A DNA stretch of 64,000 nt from Advenella faeciporci (GTDB taxonomy: Bacteria > Pseudomonadota > Gammaproteobacteria > Burkholderiales > Burkholderiaceae_B): NCBI RefSeq assembly GCF_014652395.1, contig NZ_BMYS01000002.1, forward strand, positions 124,001 to 188,000. Reading direction: 5' to 3'. Made by a program: the position numbers and the translations under genes. Every line of letters starts with the position of its first letter. The first letter of the stretch is position 1. Of the stretch, positions 54,783 through 64,000 are shown one piece after another. A model generated the notes under the pieces. The model had not been told where the DNA came from, ran no database searches, and saw only the letters and a list, made by a program, of their open reading frames with translations.

Positions 54783-55598
54783 ATGATCACTATTCATCTC
54801 CTGGAGTCTTCAAGATCTTTTCGTATCGTCTGGCTTTTGGAAGAGTTGGGGCTTTCATACCAAATAAAGCATCACCGCAGAAACACGGAAACATCAGAAG
54901 CGGAAACGTCACTGCAGGACATCCATCAACTGGGCGTTGCGCCCGTACTTGATGATAATGGCTTAACCCTGATTGAATCTGGCGCAATTATCGAATACCT
55001 GCTTAACCACTATGATCGCAGTGGGTTACGCCCACCCGTCGCCTCTGCCGATTACAACCAATACTCCCTGTGGATGCATTTTGCCGAAGGCTCACTCATG
55101 CCTGCATTGTCCAAGCATCAGGCCTTGCTGAAATTGGGTACTACACGCGTGCCATTTTTTGCCCGTTCCATTCTCAAGAAGGCCGTTAATGGCAGCATCC
55201 ATGCAAATGTCCTTCCGGAAATTGAAAAAAAACTTAATTTCATTGATAGTGAATTAGGCCAACATGGCTGGTTCTGTGGCAGCCAGTTTACTGCCGCAGA
55301 CATTCAGATGTGCTACCCATTAGAGCTGGCCGAAGCCCGTGGCTGCATTACCGCAGAGATGCAAAACATTCAATCCTTTCTGAGTGCGGTGCAAGAAAGA
55401 CCTGCCTATAGAATTGCCAAAGAAAAATCAGGCAATGTCACCTTGTCTCTGGGTCATTCCCTGGATGGACATGAGGAAAGCGATGAAAATATCGAAAACA
55501 GCAGAATGTCTACCGATAGCAACCGGACAAACTACAATGGTGATCAGGCTAACGATGATGAGGGACTTGTCTTGAACAAACCCCAACCCAAAGAATAG
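54783..55598 (+). CDS. glutathione S-transferase with an acidic C-terminal tail
   Basis: 271 residues. The thioredoxin-fold N-terminal domain (about 1-80, with SRSFRIVWLLEELGLSYQ and the glutathione-binding LTLIESGAIIEYL) and the helical domain (to about 215, FTAADIQMCYPLELA) are complete. The normal family length is about 205-220, so residues 217-271 are extra: a hydrophilic Asn/Asp/Glu/Ser-rich tail likely to be disordered. Reaction unknown. GGAG lies 8 bases before the ATG. It is followed by a strong terminator. Confidence 0.9.
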   Translation: MITIHLLESSRSFRIVWLLEELGLSYQIKHHRRNTETSEAETSLQDIHQLGVAPVLDDNGLTLIESGAIIEYLLNHYDRSGLRPPVASADYNQYSLWMHFAEGSLMPALSKHQALLKLGTTRVPFFARSILKKAVNGSIHANVLPEIEKKLNFIDSELGQHGWFCGSQFTAADIQMCYPLELAEARGCITAEMQNIQSFLSAVQERPAYRIAKEKSGNVTLSLGHSLDGHEESDENIENSRMSTDSNRTNYNGDQANDDEGLVLNKPQPKE

Positions 55599-55621
55599 TG
55601 TAGCCAGTTGATTTTCCTGAT

Positions 55622-55660
55622 AAAAACCTGCTTACCTTATCGGGCAAGCAGGTTTTTTTT
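55622..55660. terminator. bidirectional rho-independent terminator
   Basis: AAAAACCTGCTT (55622-55633) pairs perfectly with 55646-55657 around a 12-base loop, and eight T run through 55653-55660. On the minus strand the stem also ends in T, so it can serve both the glutathione transferase gene and the convergent liv operon. Confidence 0.9.
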
Positions 55661-55676
55661 CAGTCGTGCATTTAAA

Positions 55677-56378
55677 TTAATGCCCCAAATAAGCCTTACG
55701 TACATCATCGTTAACCAACAGGTTGGCACCTGTATCGGAAAGGACCACCTTGCCAGTTTCCAGTACATACCCCCGGTCAGCAAGCTGCAAAGCCTTGTTG
55801 GCATTTTGCTCCACCAGGAAAACGGTCACACCTTCATCACGGATAGTTCTGATAATTTCAAAAATCTGGGCAATAATCAAGGGTGCCAAACCCAGCGTAG
55901 GCTCATCAAGGAGCAATAATCGTGGTTTACTCATTAATGCCCGACCAATAGCGAGCATTTGCTGCTCTCCTCCCGACATAGTCCCGGAACGCTGATTGGC
56001 ACGCTCCTTAAGCCGGGGAAACAACTTAAAGACATGATCCAACCCCTCTTCAATTTCCTGGGGTTTAAGATAAAAACCACCCATTTTCAGGTTCTCAACA
56101 ACTGTCATGTCAGGAAAAACACGCCTGCCTTCAGGTGAGATGGCAATGCCCTTTTGCATGATTTTATGTGTGGATTCGTTGGTAATATCCTCATCAAGAA
56201 AGGTAATAGAACCACTTCTGGCTCGTGGATTACCGCAGACCGTCATAAGCAAAGTTGTTTTACCGGCGCCATTTGCCCCAATCAAGGTGACGATTTCGCC
56301 CTGATTGACCTCAACACTTACTTCATCCAAGGCCTGGATTGCACCGTAAAAAGTACTCACCCTTTCCAGTTTTAACAC
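55677..56378 (-). CDS. livF: branched-chain amino acid ABC transporter ATPase LivF
   Basis: 233 residues. Walker A GANGAGKTTL, signature MSGGEQQMLAIGRAL and Walker B LLLLDEPTLGLAP are intact. It drives uptake of leucine, isoleucine and valine, or related substrates, through LivHM. The start is GTG at 56378, exactly next to the livG stop, so its translation depends on livG. Last gene of livHMGF. Confidence 0.95.
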   Translation of the reverse strand: MLKLERVSTFYGAIQALDEVSVEVNQGEIVTLIGANGAGKTTLLMTVCGNPRARSGSITFLDEDITNESTHKIMQKGIAISPEGRRVFPDMTVVENLKMGGFYLKPQEIEEGLDHVFKLFPRLKERANQRSGTMSGGEQQMLAIGRALMSKPRLLLLDEPTLGLAPLIIAQIFEIIRTIRDEGVTVFLVEQNANKALQLADRGYVLETGKVVLSDTGANLLVNDDVRKAYLGH

Positions 56379-57146
56379 TTATTCTTCTCCCAGATAGGCT
56401 TTAATAACACGCGGATCGGCTCTAACGATCTCGGGTTTATCGGTCACAATAGGTTTACCATGCTCCATGACCAGAATGCGGTCGGAAATACCCATGATCA
56501 AACTCATATCATGTTCAATTAAAAGAACAGACATATCAAAATCATTGCGTAACTGATTAATTAAATCTGCCAGATCTTTTTTCTCTTGCGGATTCAATCC
56601 AGCGGCAGGTTCATCAAGTAAAAGCAAACGAGGGTTGGTAATCATGCAGCGCGCAATTTCAAGGCGACGCTGGTGCCCATAGGCTAAATTACCGGCCTCA
56701 CGGTTGGCAAATTGACGCAAACCCATGAAATCCAGCCACTTGACCGCATTATTTAATGCTTGCCTTTCGGAACGGCGATAAGAAGGCAAATTGAGCAAAC
56801 CCGGTAACAGGCTGGATTTGATTTGTGTATGTTGTGCCACCAGCAGGTTTTCCAGAACCGTAAGATGCTTGAACAGACGCACATTCTGGAAAGTGCGGAC
56901 CAGACCATGCCGGGCAACCTTATGGCTTGGATAACCGGCAATTGCCTTGCCATTAAGCGTGATGCTACCAGCCGTAGGTTTATAAAAACCGCTGACACAA
57001 TTAAAAACGGTGGTTTTACCGGCTCCGTTAGGGCCAATAATGGCAAAAATCTCATTTTTGCTTACATCAAAACTTACTGAATCAACTGCCAGCAACCCGC
57101 CAAACTGCATCATCAAGCCATTAACGCTTAATATTTTTTCACTCAT
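56379..57146 (-). CDS. livG: branched-chain amino acid ABC transporter ATPase LivG
   Basis: 255 residues. Walker [12 protein letters not shown], the LivG-type signature [15 protein letters not shown] (a variation of LSGGQ seen throughout this subfamily) and Walker [14 protein letters not shown] are present. It pairs with LivF as the ATPase heterodimer. Its start overlaps the end of livM by 8 bases. Confidence 0.95.
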   Translation of the reverse strand: MSEKILSVNGLMMQFGGLLAVDSVSFDVSKNEIFAIIGPNGAGKTTVFNCVSGFYKPTAGSITLNGKAIAGYPSHKVARHGLVRTFQNVRLFKHLTVLENLLVAQHTQIKSSLLPGLLNLPSYRRSERQALNNAVKWLDFMGLRQFANREAGNLAYGHQRRLEIARCMITNPRLLLLDEPAAGLNPQEKKDLADLINQLRNDFDMSVLLIEHDMSLIMGISDRILVMEHGKPIVTDKPEIVRADPRVIKAYLGEE

Positions 57147-58371
57147 TGGGAATCTCCACTTGCGGACGTTTTACCGGCAGCAAGCCTTGCGGGCGCCATA
57201 CCATCATTAACACCATGACCAAACCAAAAATCAACATCCTGTACTCGGCAAATTGACGCGCCAATTCTGGCAATACGGTTAATATAATGGCCGCCAGAAT
57301 GACACCTATTTGCGAACCCATTCCGCCCAACACCACAATTGCCAAAATAAGCGCAGACTCAATAAAGGTGAATGACTCGGGGTTGACAAGACCCTGACGG
57401 GCCGCAAAAAACGCACCACCCAGACCGGCAAAAGTCGCACCCAGGGTAAAAGCTGACAGCTTGATTCGGGTAGGATTCAAGCCCAATGAGCGACAGGCAA
57501 TTTCATCTTCCCGCAAGGCTTCCCAGGCCCGACCTATTGGCATGCGAACCAGCCTATTGGACACAATAAGCGTAACAAAGGCCAATACCAGTGCCATCAG
57601 GTACAGGTAAATAATCACATCCATCGTACTGAACTTCCAGCCCATTAACTGATGAAAGGTTTGCGCGCCTTCCACAGAGGCCTTGCGTGTCATTTCATAC
57701 CCAAATACGGTTGGCTTTGGTATACCCGAAATACCATCGGGACCACCGGTAAATCCGTACAGATTAATTAATAACAGGCGGATAATTTCACCAAACCCCA
57801 GCGTAACAATTGCCAGGTAATCACCCCGCAGACGCAAGACCGGAAAGCCCAGCAGGAAACCGAAAAAAGCCGACATGATCCCGGCGACAGGTAAAGCCTC
57901 CCAGAAGCCCCAGCCTGCCCAATGATACAGCAAGGCATAAGTGTAAGCGCCAACAGCATAAAACCCTACGAAACCCAAATCCAGCAAGCCGGCAAAACCA
58001 ACAACAATGTTAAGGCCAAGCGCAAGCATGACGTAAATAAGCACCAGCGTGGCAATATCCACTTGACTGCGGCCACTGAAAAATGGCCATATAACGGCCA
58101 CAACAAAAACCAGACCCATCAACAGGGTACTGGATTTTGGGTTAAGTGAGGGGACTCTGGGCAGGTTAAAACGAACGCCTGGTCTTTTTTTGAATATGTA
58201 AGGTTTTAATAATTGAACCACGAACACCATGACCACCCCCCACAGCACAATGCTCCAGTGCGGAATGATCTCGGTGTTGATGCCCTTTCGTTCAAGCTGA
58301 AGCCCGAAAATGGGGACAATCATGATACCTGTTAAAAGGGCTGCAAAAAATGCACTTTTTATATTTTTCAT
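57139..58371 (-). CDS. livM: branched-chain amino acid ABC transporter permease LivM
   Basis: 410 residues, with about ten to eleven membrane helices. The first ~85 residues hold an additional N-terminal membrane region as in E. coli LivM (425). Typical pieces are [28 protein letters not shown], quoted here as [16 protein letters not shown], and the coupling motif [18 protein letters not shown] at 58371 overlaps the livH stop by one base. Confidence 0.94.
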   Translation of the reverse strand: MKNIKSAFFAALLTGIMIVPIFGLQLERKGINTEIIPHWSIVLWGVVMVFVVQLLKPYIFKKRPGVRFNLPRVPSLNPKSSTLLMGLVFVVAVIWPFFSGRSQVDIATLVLIYVMLALGLNIVVGFAGLLDLGFVGFYAVGAYTYALLYHWAGWGFWEALPVAGIMSAFFGFLLGFPVLRLRGDYLAIVTLGFGEIIRLLLINLYGFTGGPDGISGIPKPTVFGYEMTRKASVEGAQTFHQLMGWKFSTMDVIIYLYLMALVLAFVTLIVSNRLVRMPIGRAWEALREDEIACRSLGLNPTRIKLSAFTLGATFAGLGGAFFAARQGLVNPESFTFIESALILAIVVLGGMGSQIGVILAAIILTVLPELARQFAEYRMLIFGLVMVLMMVWRPQGLLPVKRPQVEIPNE

Positions 58372-59300
58372 TACACTTTTTCCACTTCGGGTTTACCCAA
58401 CAAACCACTGGGCCTGAACAGCAAAATGAAAATCAGCAGGCCAAAGGCAACAATATCTTTGTATTGGGAAGACAAATAAGCCGCGGCCATGGTTTCGGCC
58501 ACACCTAATAAAAATCCACCCAGGATGGCGCCGGGTATGCTGCCAATTCCACCCAGCACAGCTGCCGTAAATGCTTTGATGCCAGCAATAAATCCGATAA
58601 AAGGATTAAGCTTGCCAATGGTAAGGGCAATAAGAACCCCCCCAACAGCTGCCAGCATGGCCCCCAGAATAAAAGTAAAGGAAATGACTTTGTTGGTATC
58701 AATACCCAACAGATTCGCCATGTGCATATCCTGGGAACAGGCACGCGAAGCCCTACCCATTTTTGAGTTCTTGATGTAAAAAGTCAGGCCAACCATGAGA
58801 AAGAAAACCACGGTGATAATAAGCAATCTGGCGTAAGTGACCGTTACCGTAAAGTCCGAGGCGCCAACGGTAAACTGCAAGGCACCCGGAATGAGACTGG
58901 GAACGGCCATATCACGAGAACCCTGACCAATGGCCACCCAGTTCTGCAAAAATATGGACATGCCAATTGCCGTAATAAGCGCGACCAGCCTTGGCCCACC
59001 CCGTACTGGCCGATAGGCGATTCTTTCTACCGAGTAACCATAAACCGCCGTTACCGCCACCGCAATCAGGACCATGCAAAGAATGGTAATGGGAACAGGA
59101 ACACCACTATTGACGCCAATGGCAGATAACGTCACCAGGCCAACATACCCACCAATCATGTAAATTTCACCATGGGCAAAGTTGATCATGCCTATGATGC
59201 CGTACACCATGGTGTAGCCAATTGCAATTAATGCATAAATGGCACCCAGCGACAAGCCGTTAAACAGCTGCTGGATAAACTGAGGTAAGAACTCTTGCAT
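58371..59300 (-). CDS. livH: branched-chain amino acid ABC transporter permease LivH
   Basis: 309 residues, eight or so membrane helices. LivH pieces are [19 protein letters not shown] and the coupling region [19 protein letters not shown]. It is the first gene of the livHMGF unit, 89 bases after the queuosine transporter gene. No substrate-binding-protein gene (livJ/livK type) is found next to it, so the binding protein must be encoded elsewhere. Confidence 0.95.
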   Translation of the reverse strand: MQEFLPQFIQQLFNGLSLGAIYALIAIGYTMVYGIIGMINFAHGEIYMIGGYVGLVTLSAIGVNSGVPVPITILCMVLIAVAVTAVYGYSVERIAYRPVRGGPRLVALITAIGMSIFLQNWVAIGQGSRDMAVPSLIPGALQFTVGASDFTVTVTYARLLIITVVFFLMVGLTFYIKNSKMGRASRACSQDMHMANLLGIDTNKVISFTFILGAMLAAVGGVLIALTIGKLNPFIGFIAGIKAFTAAVLGGIGSIPGAILGGFLLGVAETMAAAYLSSQYKDIVAFGLLIFILLFRPSGLLGKPEVEKV

Positions 59301-59389
59301 TTTTTTCTCGTTATACCAATAAAAGGGATTCCCAGAAGGATAGACAAAATCCGTTTCCGGGTAAAGTCCTGAAAACCATTAGAAAAACA

Positions 59390-59953
59390 TTAAATCGTAC
59401 AGTTTTTAGGCTTGCCAATATTCCACATGAGCATTCTGAATGGCAGCAGTAAACATATGCTAACCAGCAGTTTCACCACCATATCACCCAGTGCCAGTGA
59501 AACCCAGGGTACAGCAGTACCGGCAAACGCAAGGCCGAAGAAGAGAAAAGTGTCAATGACCGATGCCAAGGCACCCGCTATGAAGGGAGCCTTCCACCAG
59601 CTTAACAAACGCATTTTGTCAAAAATGAAAATGTCTCCAAGCTGCGCAAACAAAAAGGCAGTGCCAGAAGCAATCGCAATGCGGGCATCAGCCAGTAGAT
59701 ATGAAGCAATAATGGCAGCCACAAAACCCACCAGCACTATTTTTCTGGCCACCTGCGGACCAAAACGCCGGTTAAGCAAATCAGTAACCAGAAAAGAAAC
59801 CGGATACGTTAATGCTCCCCAGGTAAGCCATTCATTAATATGAAATTGTGGTTGGACCAGTACATTGGAAGCAACCACGATAAGACACATGAGCGCAATG
59901 GAAAGCAAAGCCTGCAAAGACGATATTTGATCAAAATAACCGTTTTTATTCAT
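59390..59953 (-). CDS. yhhQ: queuosine precursor transporter (YhhQ/VUT family)
   Basis: 187 residues with about six membrane helices. Signature pieces are LTWGALTYPVSFLVTDLLNRRFG and ISSYLLADARIAIASGTAFLFAQ in shortened form, then IDTFLFFGLAF. E. coli YhhQ imports 7-cyano-7-deazaguanine (preQ0) for tRNA queuosine. Whether this organism can make preQ0 itself cannot be judged from the window. The ATG overlaps the proC stop by one base (TAATG). Confidence 0.92.
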   Translation of the reverse strand: MNKNGYFDQISSLQALLSIALMCLIVVASNVLVQPQFHINEWLTWGALTYPVSFLVTDLLNRRFGPQVARKIVLVGFVAAIIASYLLADARIAIASGTAFLFAQLGDIFIFDKMRLLSWWKAPFIAGALASVIDTFLFFGLAFAGTAVPWVSLALGDMVVKLLVSICLLLPFRMLMWNIGKPKNCTI

Positions 59954-60789
59954 TAGGATTTACCCAATTCCCTGGACATTTCAACAGCCCTGTCAGAGGC
60001 GGCTTGCATGGCCTGTTTAACCGTCTCCCTGAATTTGTGCTGTTCAAACACCGCCAGTGCCGCAGCAGTGGTGCCTCCTTTTGAGGTCACGTTTTCACGC
60101 AAGGTAGCGGGTTCCTGGTCTGAAACTGCGGCAAGCGCGGCAGAACCCAGGATAGTTTCAATCGCCAGCTTCTTGGCCTGATTGTTATCAAGCCCCAAAG
60201 CCCTGGCGCCATCCACCAGGGCCTCTATTAACAGGAACACATAGGCCGGACCACTTCCTGAAAGAGCCGTGACGCCATCCAACAGGTTTTCCTCCTGAAC
60301 CCGGACAACCGAACCAATTGAGGACATAATTTGTTCTGCAAGCAACACGTCTTTTTCATCCAGTGATGGCATTGCATACATACCCGTAACCCCTTTGCCA
60401 ATTAAAGCAGGTGTATTGGGCATAACCCGAACAAGGCCGGGCCAGGGCTTGGCCGGAGAACCCAGCCACCCACAAAGGGATTGCGTATTCAGTCCCGCGG
60501 CAATGCTGATAACCAGGGTACCTTGACGCAAATGGATTTTGCTGCTTTCAATGGCTTCATGCATGTTTTGTGGCTTAACCGCGTAAATCCATATGTTGCA
60601 CTGCGCAAGTTCCTTGGTTACCTGACTGCTTGCCTTAACACCTTTACCAAGCCAGCGCTCATGGCCTGCCGTGTTGATATCAATTACCAGAATGTCTTTC
60701 GCCTGGCAAACAGTGCCAATCATGCCACTGGCCATGGCCATGGCCATATTGCCTCCGCCTATAAAGGCGATTTTGGTATTTTGTTTCAT
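59953..60789 (-). CDS. proC: pyrroline-5-carboxylate reductase
   Basis: 278 residues. Last step of proline synthesis, reducing pyrroline-5-carboxylate with NAD(P)H. The nucleotide loop IAFIGGGNMAMAMASG starts at residue 8, and the signature GVTALSGSGPAYVFLLIEAL, in pieces, lies at about 168-187. Residues 225-245 carry the conserved ...TLRENVTSKGGTTAAAL. It is upstream of yhhQ in one transcript and divergent from ugpB. Confidence 0.95.
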   Translation of the reverse strand: MKQNTKIAFIGGGNMAMAMASGMIGTVCQAKDILVIDINTAGHERWLGKGVKASSQVTKELAQCNIWIYAVKPQNMHEAIESSKIHLRQGTLVISIAAGLNTQSLCGWLGSPAKPWPGLVRVMPNTPALIGKGVTGMYAMPSLDEKDVLLAEQIMSSIGSVVRVQEENLLDGVTALSGSGPAYVFLLIEALVDGARALGLDNNQAKKLAIETILGSAALAAVSDQEPATLRENVTSKGGTTAAALAVFEQHKFRETVKQAMQAASDRAVEMSRELGKS

Positions 60790-60939
60790 GGAGAAAATTT
60801 ACTTTATGAGAAAAGACCGGTTTAAAAAGGTATCAAATCTGAACCAAACGCTAACCGGACATAAGAAAGATGCTGTGATTTTATTACCAATTCAGGAAGG
60901 ATTTAACAATCCTGCCATTTTAGTGTGATTTTATAAGGC

Positions 60940-61056
60940 TTGCAAAACTTCTGTATTGGTTATAAATTCACCATATTGTAATAAACGAGTCATATTATCT
61001 TTGCTTTACTTCTGAAGTAACTATTCCAAAAGAATGCAGTTATTAAATAACCGGAG
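60940..61056 (+). promoter_or_regulatory. ugpB control region with two short palindromes
   Basis: In the 275-base gap before ugpB there is a promoter-like pair TTGCAA (60940-60945) and TATAAA (60961-60966) with a short 15-base spacer. Further on are TTACTTC-T-GAAGTAA (61006-61020) and GTTATT-A-AATAAC (61039-61051), both perfect. The ribosome site GGAG is at 61053-61056. I looked for a Pho box (CTGTCAT-type repeats) and did not find one. The upstream part holds nothing I recognise. Confidence 0.4.
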
Positions 61057-61064
61057 AAAGTAAC

Positions 61065-62375
61065 ATGCAAATCAAGAAATCTGCAATGATCCTGGGCAGT
61101 ATTTTTGCCCTGACCAGCTTCAGCACCCACGCCGCGACAGAAATCACTTTCTGGCACTCTATGGAAGGTCCTCTTGGCGAACGGGTTAATGAAATCGTCG
61201 ATAATTTCAATCAAAAGCAATCCGACTACAAAATCAAGCCCACCTACAAAGGTGCCTACGGCGAATCCATGAATGCAGGCATTGCGGCATACCGTGCCGG
61301 CCAGGCACCGGACATTATACAAGTCTTCGAGGTAGGTACGGCCACCATGATGTTTTCCAAAGGCGCTATCAAACCCATCCAGGAAATGTCTGAAGAGGTG
61401 GGCAACCCGATTGACCCGAAAAACTTCGTGCCCGGCATTGCAGGTTATTACTCCGAACCAAACGGCAAATTGGCTTCCATGCCTTTTAACAGCTCCACAC
61501 CGGTATTCTATTACAACAAGGACATGTTTGAAAAAGCAGGTCTTGATCCCAACTCTCCCCCAAAAACTTATGCCCAAATAAATGAAGCGGCCAAAAAACT
61601 CAAGGAAGCGGGTATTGAATGTGGTTATACAACCGCCTGGCCGTCATGGGTATTAATTGAAAATTTCTCTGCCCTGCATAACTTGCCCTATGCAAGCAAA
61701 AACAACGGTTTCGATGGCCTTGATGCCCGTATAGAACTCACTAAAAACGGCTTTGTCAAACATTTCACTTTCCTGAACCAAATGGCCAAAGACGGTACAT
61801 TTACTTATGGTGGACGTGGTGATGCCGCCAACGCCCTGTTTTCTTCAGGTAAATGCGCCATGTTTACAGGTTCAAGTGGTTCACGCGCCAACTTCAGTAA
61901 AAATGCGCCATTCAAATTTGGCATTTCCACCTTGCCTTACTATGATGACGTTCCTGGTGCGCCACAAAACAGCGTCATTGGTGGTGCTTCATTGTGGGTT
62001 TTCAACAATAAATCTCCCGAAGTCAATAAAGGCATTACCGAATTCTTCCAATATATCGCATCTCCTGAAGTGGCTGCCAAGTGGCACCAGGACACCGGAT
62101 ATGTTCCTGTGGTCAAAGCCGCCTATGAGCTTACCAAGGCTTCGGGTTTCTATGACAAGAATCCGGGTACCGATGTTCCTTTCATTCAGTTGAACGTAGA
62201 AACCACCAATGAATCCCGCGGTGTTCGCCTGGGCTTCCTGCCGCAAATCCGCGATATCCAGGACGCCGAGATGGAAAACATCTTTGCCCAGAAAGTCTCT
62301 GTTGAAGAAGGCCTGGAAAACATGCAGAAACGCGCCAATGAACTGTTGCAGCGTTTCGAAAACAGCAATAAGTAA
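61065..62375 (+). CDS. ugpB: sn-glycerol-3-phosphate ABC transporter substrate-binding protein
   Basis: 436 residues. Signal peptide about 1-23 (ending STHAA). The mature part begins TEITFWHSMEGPLGERVNE, the usual start of UgpB, and includes GAYGESMNAGIAAYRAGQAPDI and the conserved GGASLWVF near residue 306. It captures glycerol-3-phosphate or glycerophosphodiesters in the periplasm. Length equals that of E. coli UgpB (438). It heads the ugpB-ugpA-ugpE operon. Confidence 0.95.
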   Translation: MQIKKSAMILGSIFALTSFSTHAATEITFWHSMEGPLGERVNEIVDNFNQKQSDYKIKPTYKGAYGESMNAGIAAYRAGQAPDIIQVFEVGTATMMFSKGAIKPIQEMSEEVGNPIDPKNFVPGIAGYYSEPNGKLASMPFNSSTPVFYYNKDMFEKAGLDPNSPPKTYAQINEAAKKLKEAGIECGYTTAWPSWVLIENFSALHNLPYASKNNGFDGLDARIELTKNGFVKHFTFLNQMAKDGTFTYGGRGDAANALFSSGKCAMFTGSSGSRANFSKNAPFKFGISTLPYYDDVPGAPQNSVIGGASLWVFNNKSPEVNKGITEFFQYIASPEVAAKWHQDTGYVPVVKAAYELTKASGFYDKNPGTDVPFIQLNVETTNESRGVRLGFLPQIRDIQDAEMENIFAQKVSVEEGLENMQKRANELLQRFENSNK

Positions 62376-62392
62376 TCTGCGCTTACCTGCGT

Positions 62393-62431
62393 AAACAGCG
62401 AGCAAGTAAAATATGTATGCTCGCTGTTTTT
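62393..62431 (+). terminator. ugpB-ugpA intercistronic hairpin
   Basis: AAACAGCGAGCA (62393-62404) pairs perfectly with 62418-62429 around a 13-base loop, ending in five T. It stands 18 bases after the ugpB stop and 33 bases before ugpA. As in many binding-protein operons it can keep the ugpB message more abundant than the permease message by partial termination or by blocking 3' decay. Confidence 0.75.
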
Positions 62432-62463
62432 CACTCCTTTAAATACCAAGATCAAGAGGCATA

Positions 62464-63345
62464 ATGGAAAAACGTGTCGTTTTCAATCATAAGTTATTGC
62501 CCTATCTCCTGCTTGCGCCCCAACTTCTGATTACGGTGATATTCTTTTTCCTGCCTGCCGGACAGGCGATTTGGCAATCATTTTTCATAGAATCCGCTTT
62601 TGGCGGAGACCAGCAATTTGTAGGTCTCGACAACTACACGGCTCTTTTCAACAACCCTTATTACTTTGACTCATTTAAAGTCACCTTTGTTTTTTCAATA
62701 GCGGTTGCCGTTACCGGTTTATCTGTTTCACTGCTGCTGGCCGTTATGGCCGATCGGGTTATTAAAGGGGCCATGCTGTACAAAACCATGCTGATCTGGC
62801 CCTATGCCGTAGCACCTGCAGTAGTGGGTGTACTTTGGGCATTCCTGTTTTCGCCTGCCGTAGGCACATTGGCTGTTTACCTGACTCATATGGGCCTGGA
62901 CTGGAACCCACGACTGGACTCTACTGATGCAATGGCCCTGGTCGTCATGGCTGCTGTTTGGAAGCAGATTTCCTACAATTTCCTGTTCTTCCTGGCTGGC
63001 CTGCAATCCATTCCCAGATCCCTCATTGAGGCAGCCGCCATTGATGGCGCCTCACCTGCCCGCCGCTTCTGGACAATTGTTTTCCCACTATTATCACCAA
63101 CGACCTTTTTTCTACTGGTCATTAACATGGTTTACGCTTTTTTTGAAACCTTCGCCATTATTGACACTACCACACAAGGCGGCCCTGGCAGCTCAACCAA
63201 CATTTTAGTCTACAACGTCTATAAAACGGCTTTCAAATCATTTGATTATGGCTCTTCCGGCGCACAATCCGTCATTCTTATGTTTATTGTCATTTTGCTG
63301 ACGATCGTTCAATTTCGATACGTTGACCGCAAGGTGCAATACTAA
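62464..63345 (+). CDS. ugpA: sn-glycerol-3-phosphate ABC transporter permease UgpA
   Basis: 293 residues, six membrane helices. The MalF-type coupling loop is [19 protein letters not shown] near 188-206. It begins with a short cytoplasmic segment, then [21 protein letters not shown] in pieces. AGAGG lies 6 bases before the ATG. It forms the channel with UgpE. Confidence 0.95.
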   Translation: MEKRVVFNHKLLPYLLLAPQLLITVIFFFLPAGQAIWQSFFIESAFGGDQQFVGLDNYTALFNNPYYFDSFKVTFVFSIAVAVTGLSVSLLLAVMADRVIKGAMLYKTMLIWPYAVAPAVVGVLWAFLFSPAVGTLAVYLTHMGLDWNPRLDSTDAMALVVMAAVWKQISYNFLFFLAGLQSIPRSLIEAAAIDGASPARRFWTIVFPLLSPTTFFLLVINMVYAFFETFAIIDTTTQGGPGSSTNILVYNVYKTAFKSFDYGSSGAQSVILMFIVILLTIVQFRYVDRKVQY

Positions 63346-63369
63346 TCAAGCCCAATAAAGGAATTCATC

Positions 63370-64000
63370 ATGATTGAACGTCGCCCCTGGCTTGATCTTC
63401 TGGCTCACCTGATCCTGGTTTTGGGTTTGCTCATTGTTGCCTTCCCGCTTTACGTCGCATTTGTTGCTTCTACCCAAACAGCCCGTGAAGTGGCCAATGC
63501 GCCTATTTCCCTGCTTCCTGGCACACACTTTATCGAGAACTACACCCAGGTACTCTTTACGGGCAGCTCTGTGCAAACCACCCCGGTTGGCAATATGCTC
63601 TGGGTGTCTTTTGCTATTGCCATGATCATCTCTATTGGCAAAATCAGCATTTCCATGTTATCGGCGTTTGCCGTGGTGTATTTTCGTTTCCCTTTTAGAA
63701 TGCTTTGTTTCTGGATGATTTTCATCACCCTGATGCTCCCAGTAGAAGTGCGTATTTCCCCCACCTTCGAAGTAGTTGCCGGCTTAGGACTGACCAACTC
63801 ATACGCAGGACTTACCTTGCCACTTATTGCCTCCGCAACCGCCACATTTCTATTCAGGCAATTTTTTCTTACAGTCCCTGATGAGCTGGTAGAGGCCGCC
63901 CGTATTGATGGAGCAGGCCCCATCCGCTTTTTCAAGGACATTCTGTTTCCCTTATCCAAAACCAGTATTGCCGCCCTTTTCGTGATTCAGTTCACCTATG
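63370..64000 (+). CDS. ugpE: sn-glycerol-3-phosphate ABC transporter permease UgpE (cut by window end)
   Basis: The frame opens at ATG 63370, with AAAGGA 8 bases upstream, and is still open at the window end after 210 codons (family length about 280). It starts [20 protein letters not shown], as in UgpE. The coupling loop [18 protein letters not shown] lies at about 177-194. The ATPase gene ugpC should follow outside the window. Confidence 0.95.
   Translation, partial: MIERRPWLDLLAHLILVLGLLIVAFPLYVAFVASTQTAREVANAPISLLPGTHFIENYTQVLFTGSSVQTTPVGNMLWVSFAIAMIISIGKISISMLSAFAVVYFRFPFRMLCFWMIFITLMLPVEVRISPTFEVVAGLGLTNSYAGLTLPLIASATATFLFRQFFLTVPDELVEAARIDGAGPIRFFKDILFPLSKTSIAALFVIQFTY

Overview
The window is ordinary bacterial chromosome, densely packed with core genes, from a betaproteobacterium. 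The block rpsB-tsf-pyrH-frr-uppS-cdsA-dxr-rseP-bamA-ompH-lpxD-fabZ-lpxA-lpxB-rnhB, the divergent map-glnD pair, a pyruvate dehydrogenase operon whose LpdA carries its own lipoyl domain, the purF-cvpA-SPOR-folC run and the divergent ppsA/ppsR pair together point to Burkholderiales. Alcaligenaceae-like organisms with moderate G+C fit best, but genus cannot be decided from the sequence alone. Base composition looks even, roughly mid-40s percent G+C by eye. I saw no insertion sequence, prophage, CRISPR array, tRNA or rRNA gene.

Layout. 1-3200: tail of a glutathione transferase gene, glutamate dehydrogenase, and two exported proteins of unknown job (one with ankyrin repeats). 3295-6765: tatD, holB, tmk and mltG as one tight minus-strand operon. 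6992-12483: ygfZ, a 3-hydroxyisobutyryl-CoA hydrolase-like gene, rnfH-ratA, smpB, a stomatin/NfeD pair and an FKBP. 12666-16035: phosphoenolpyruvate synthase and its divergent regulatory kinase. 16122-18134: a SpoU-family methyltransferase and a fatty acid desaturase that has its own promoter and terminator inside an otherwise conserved neighbourhood. 18274-33042: the long minus-strand translation / isoprenoid / lipid A / outer-membrane-assembly cluster. 33254-37870: map, glnD, marC, dsbB on the plus strand. 37882-48491: purF, cvpA, a SPOR protein, folC, then the aceE-aceF-lpdA operon on the minus strand. 48829-55598: a PAS histidine kinase / FixJ-type regulator pair, folD, prlC, a SCO protein and a second glutathione transferase with an unusual tail. 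55677-60789: livHMGF ABC transporter genes without a binding-protein gene, a queuosine-precursor transporter and proC. 61065-end: ugpB-ugpA-ugpE for glycerol-3-phosphate uptake, with ugpE running off the edge.

How the parts work together. The 18-33 kb cluster builds the envelope: DXR and UppS supply undecaprenyl phosphate, CdsA supplies CDP-diacylglycerol, LpxD/A/B and FabZ make lipid A precursors, and BamA, Skp and RseP fold and monitor outer-membrane proteins. PpsA and the PDH complex sit at the pyruvate node. PpsR controls the first by phosphorylation, and the kinase/regulator pair divergent from aceE may sense a signal linked to the second.

No convincing new multi-gene system was found. 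The observations most worth a second look are the repeat architecture in the aceE/kinase intergenic region, the apparently leaderless smpB, the self-contained desaturase cassette, the exported protein pair at 1769-3190, and several inverted repeats in control regions.
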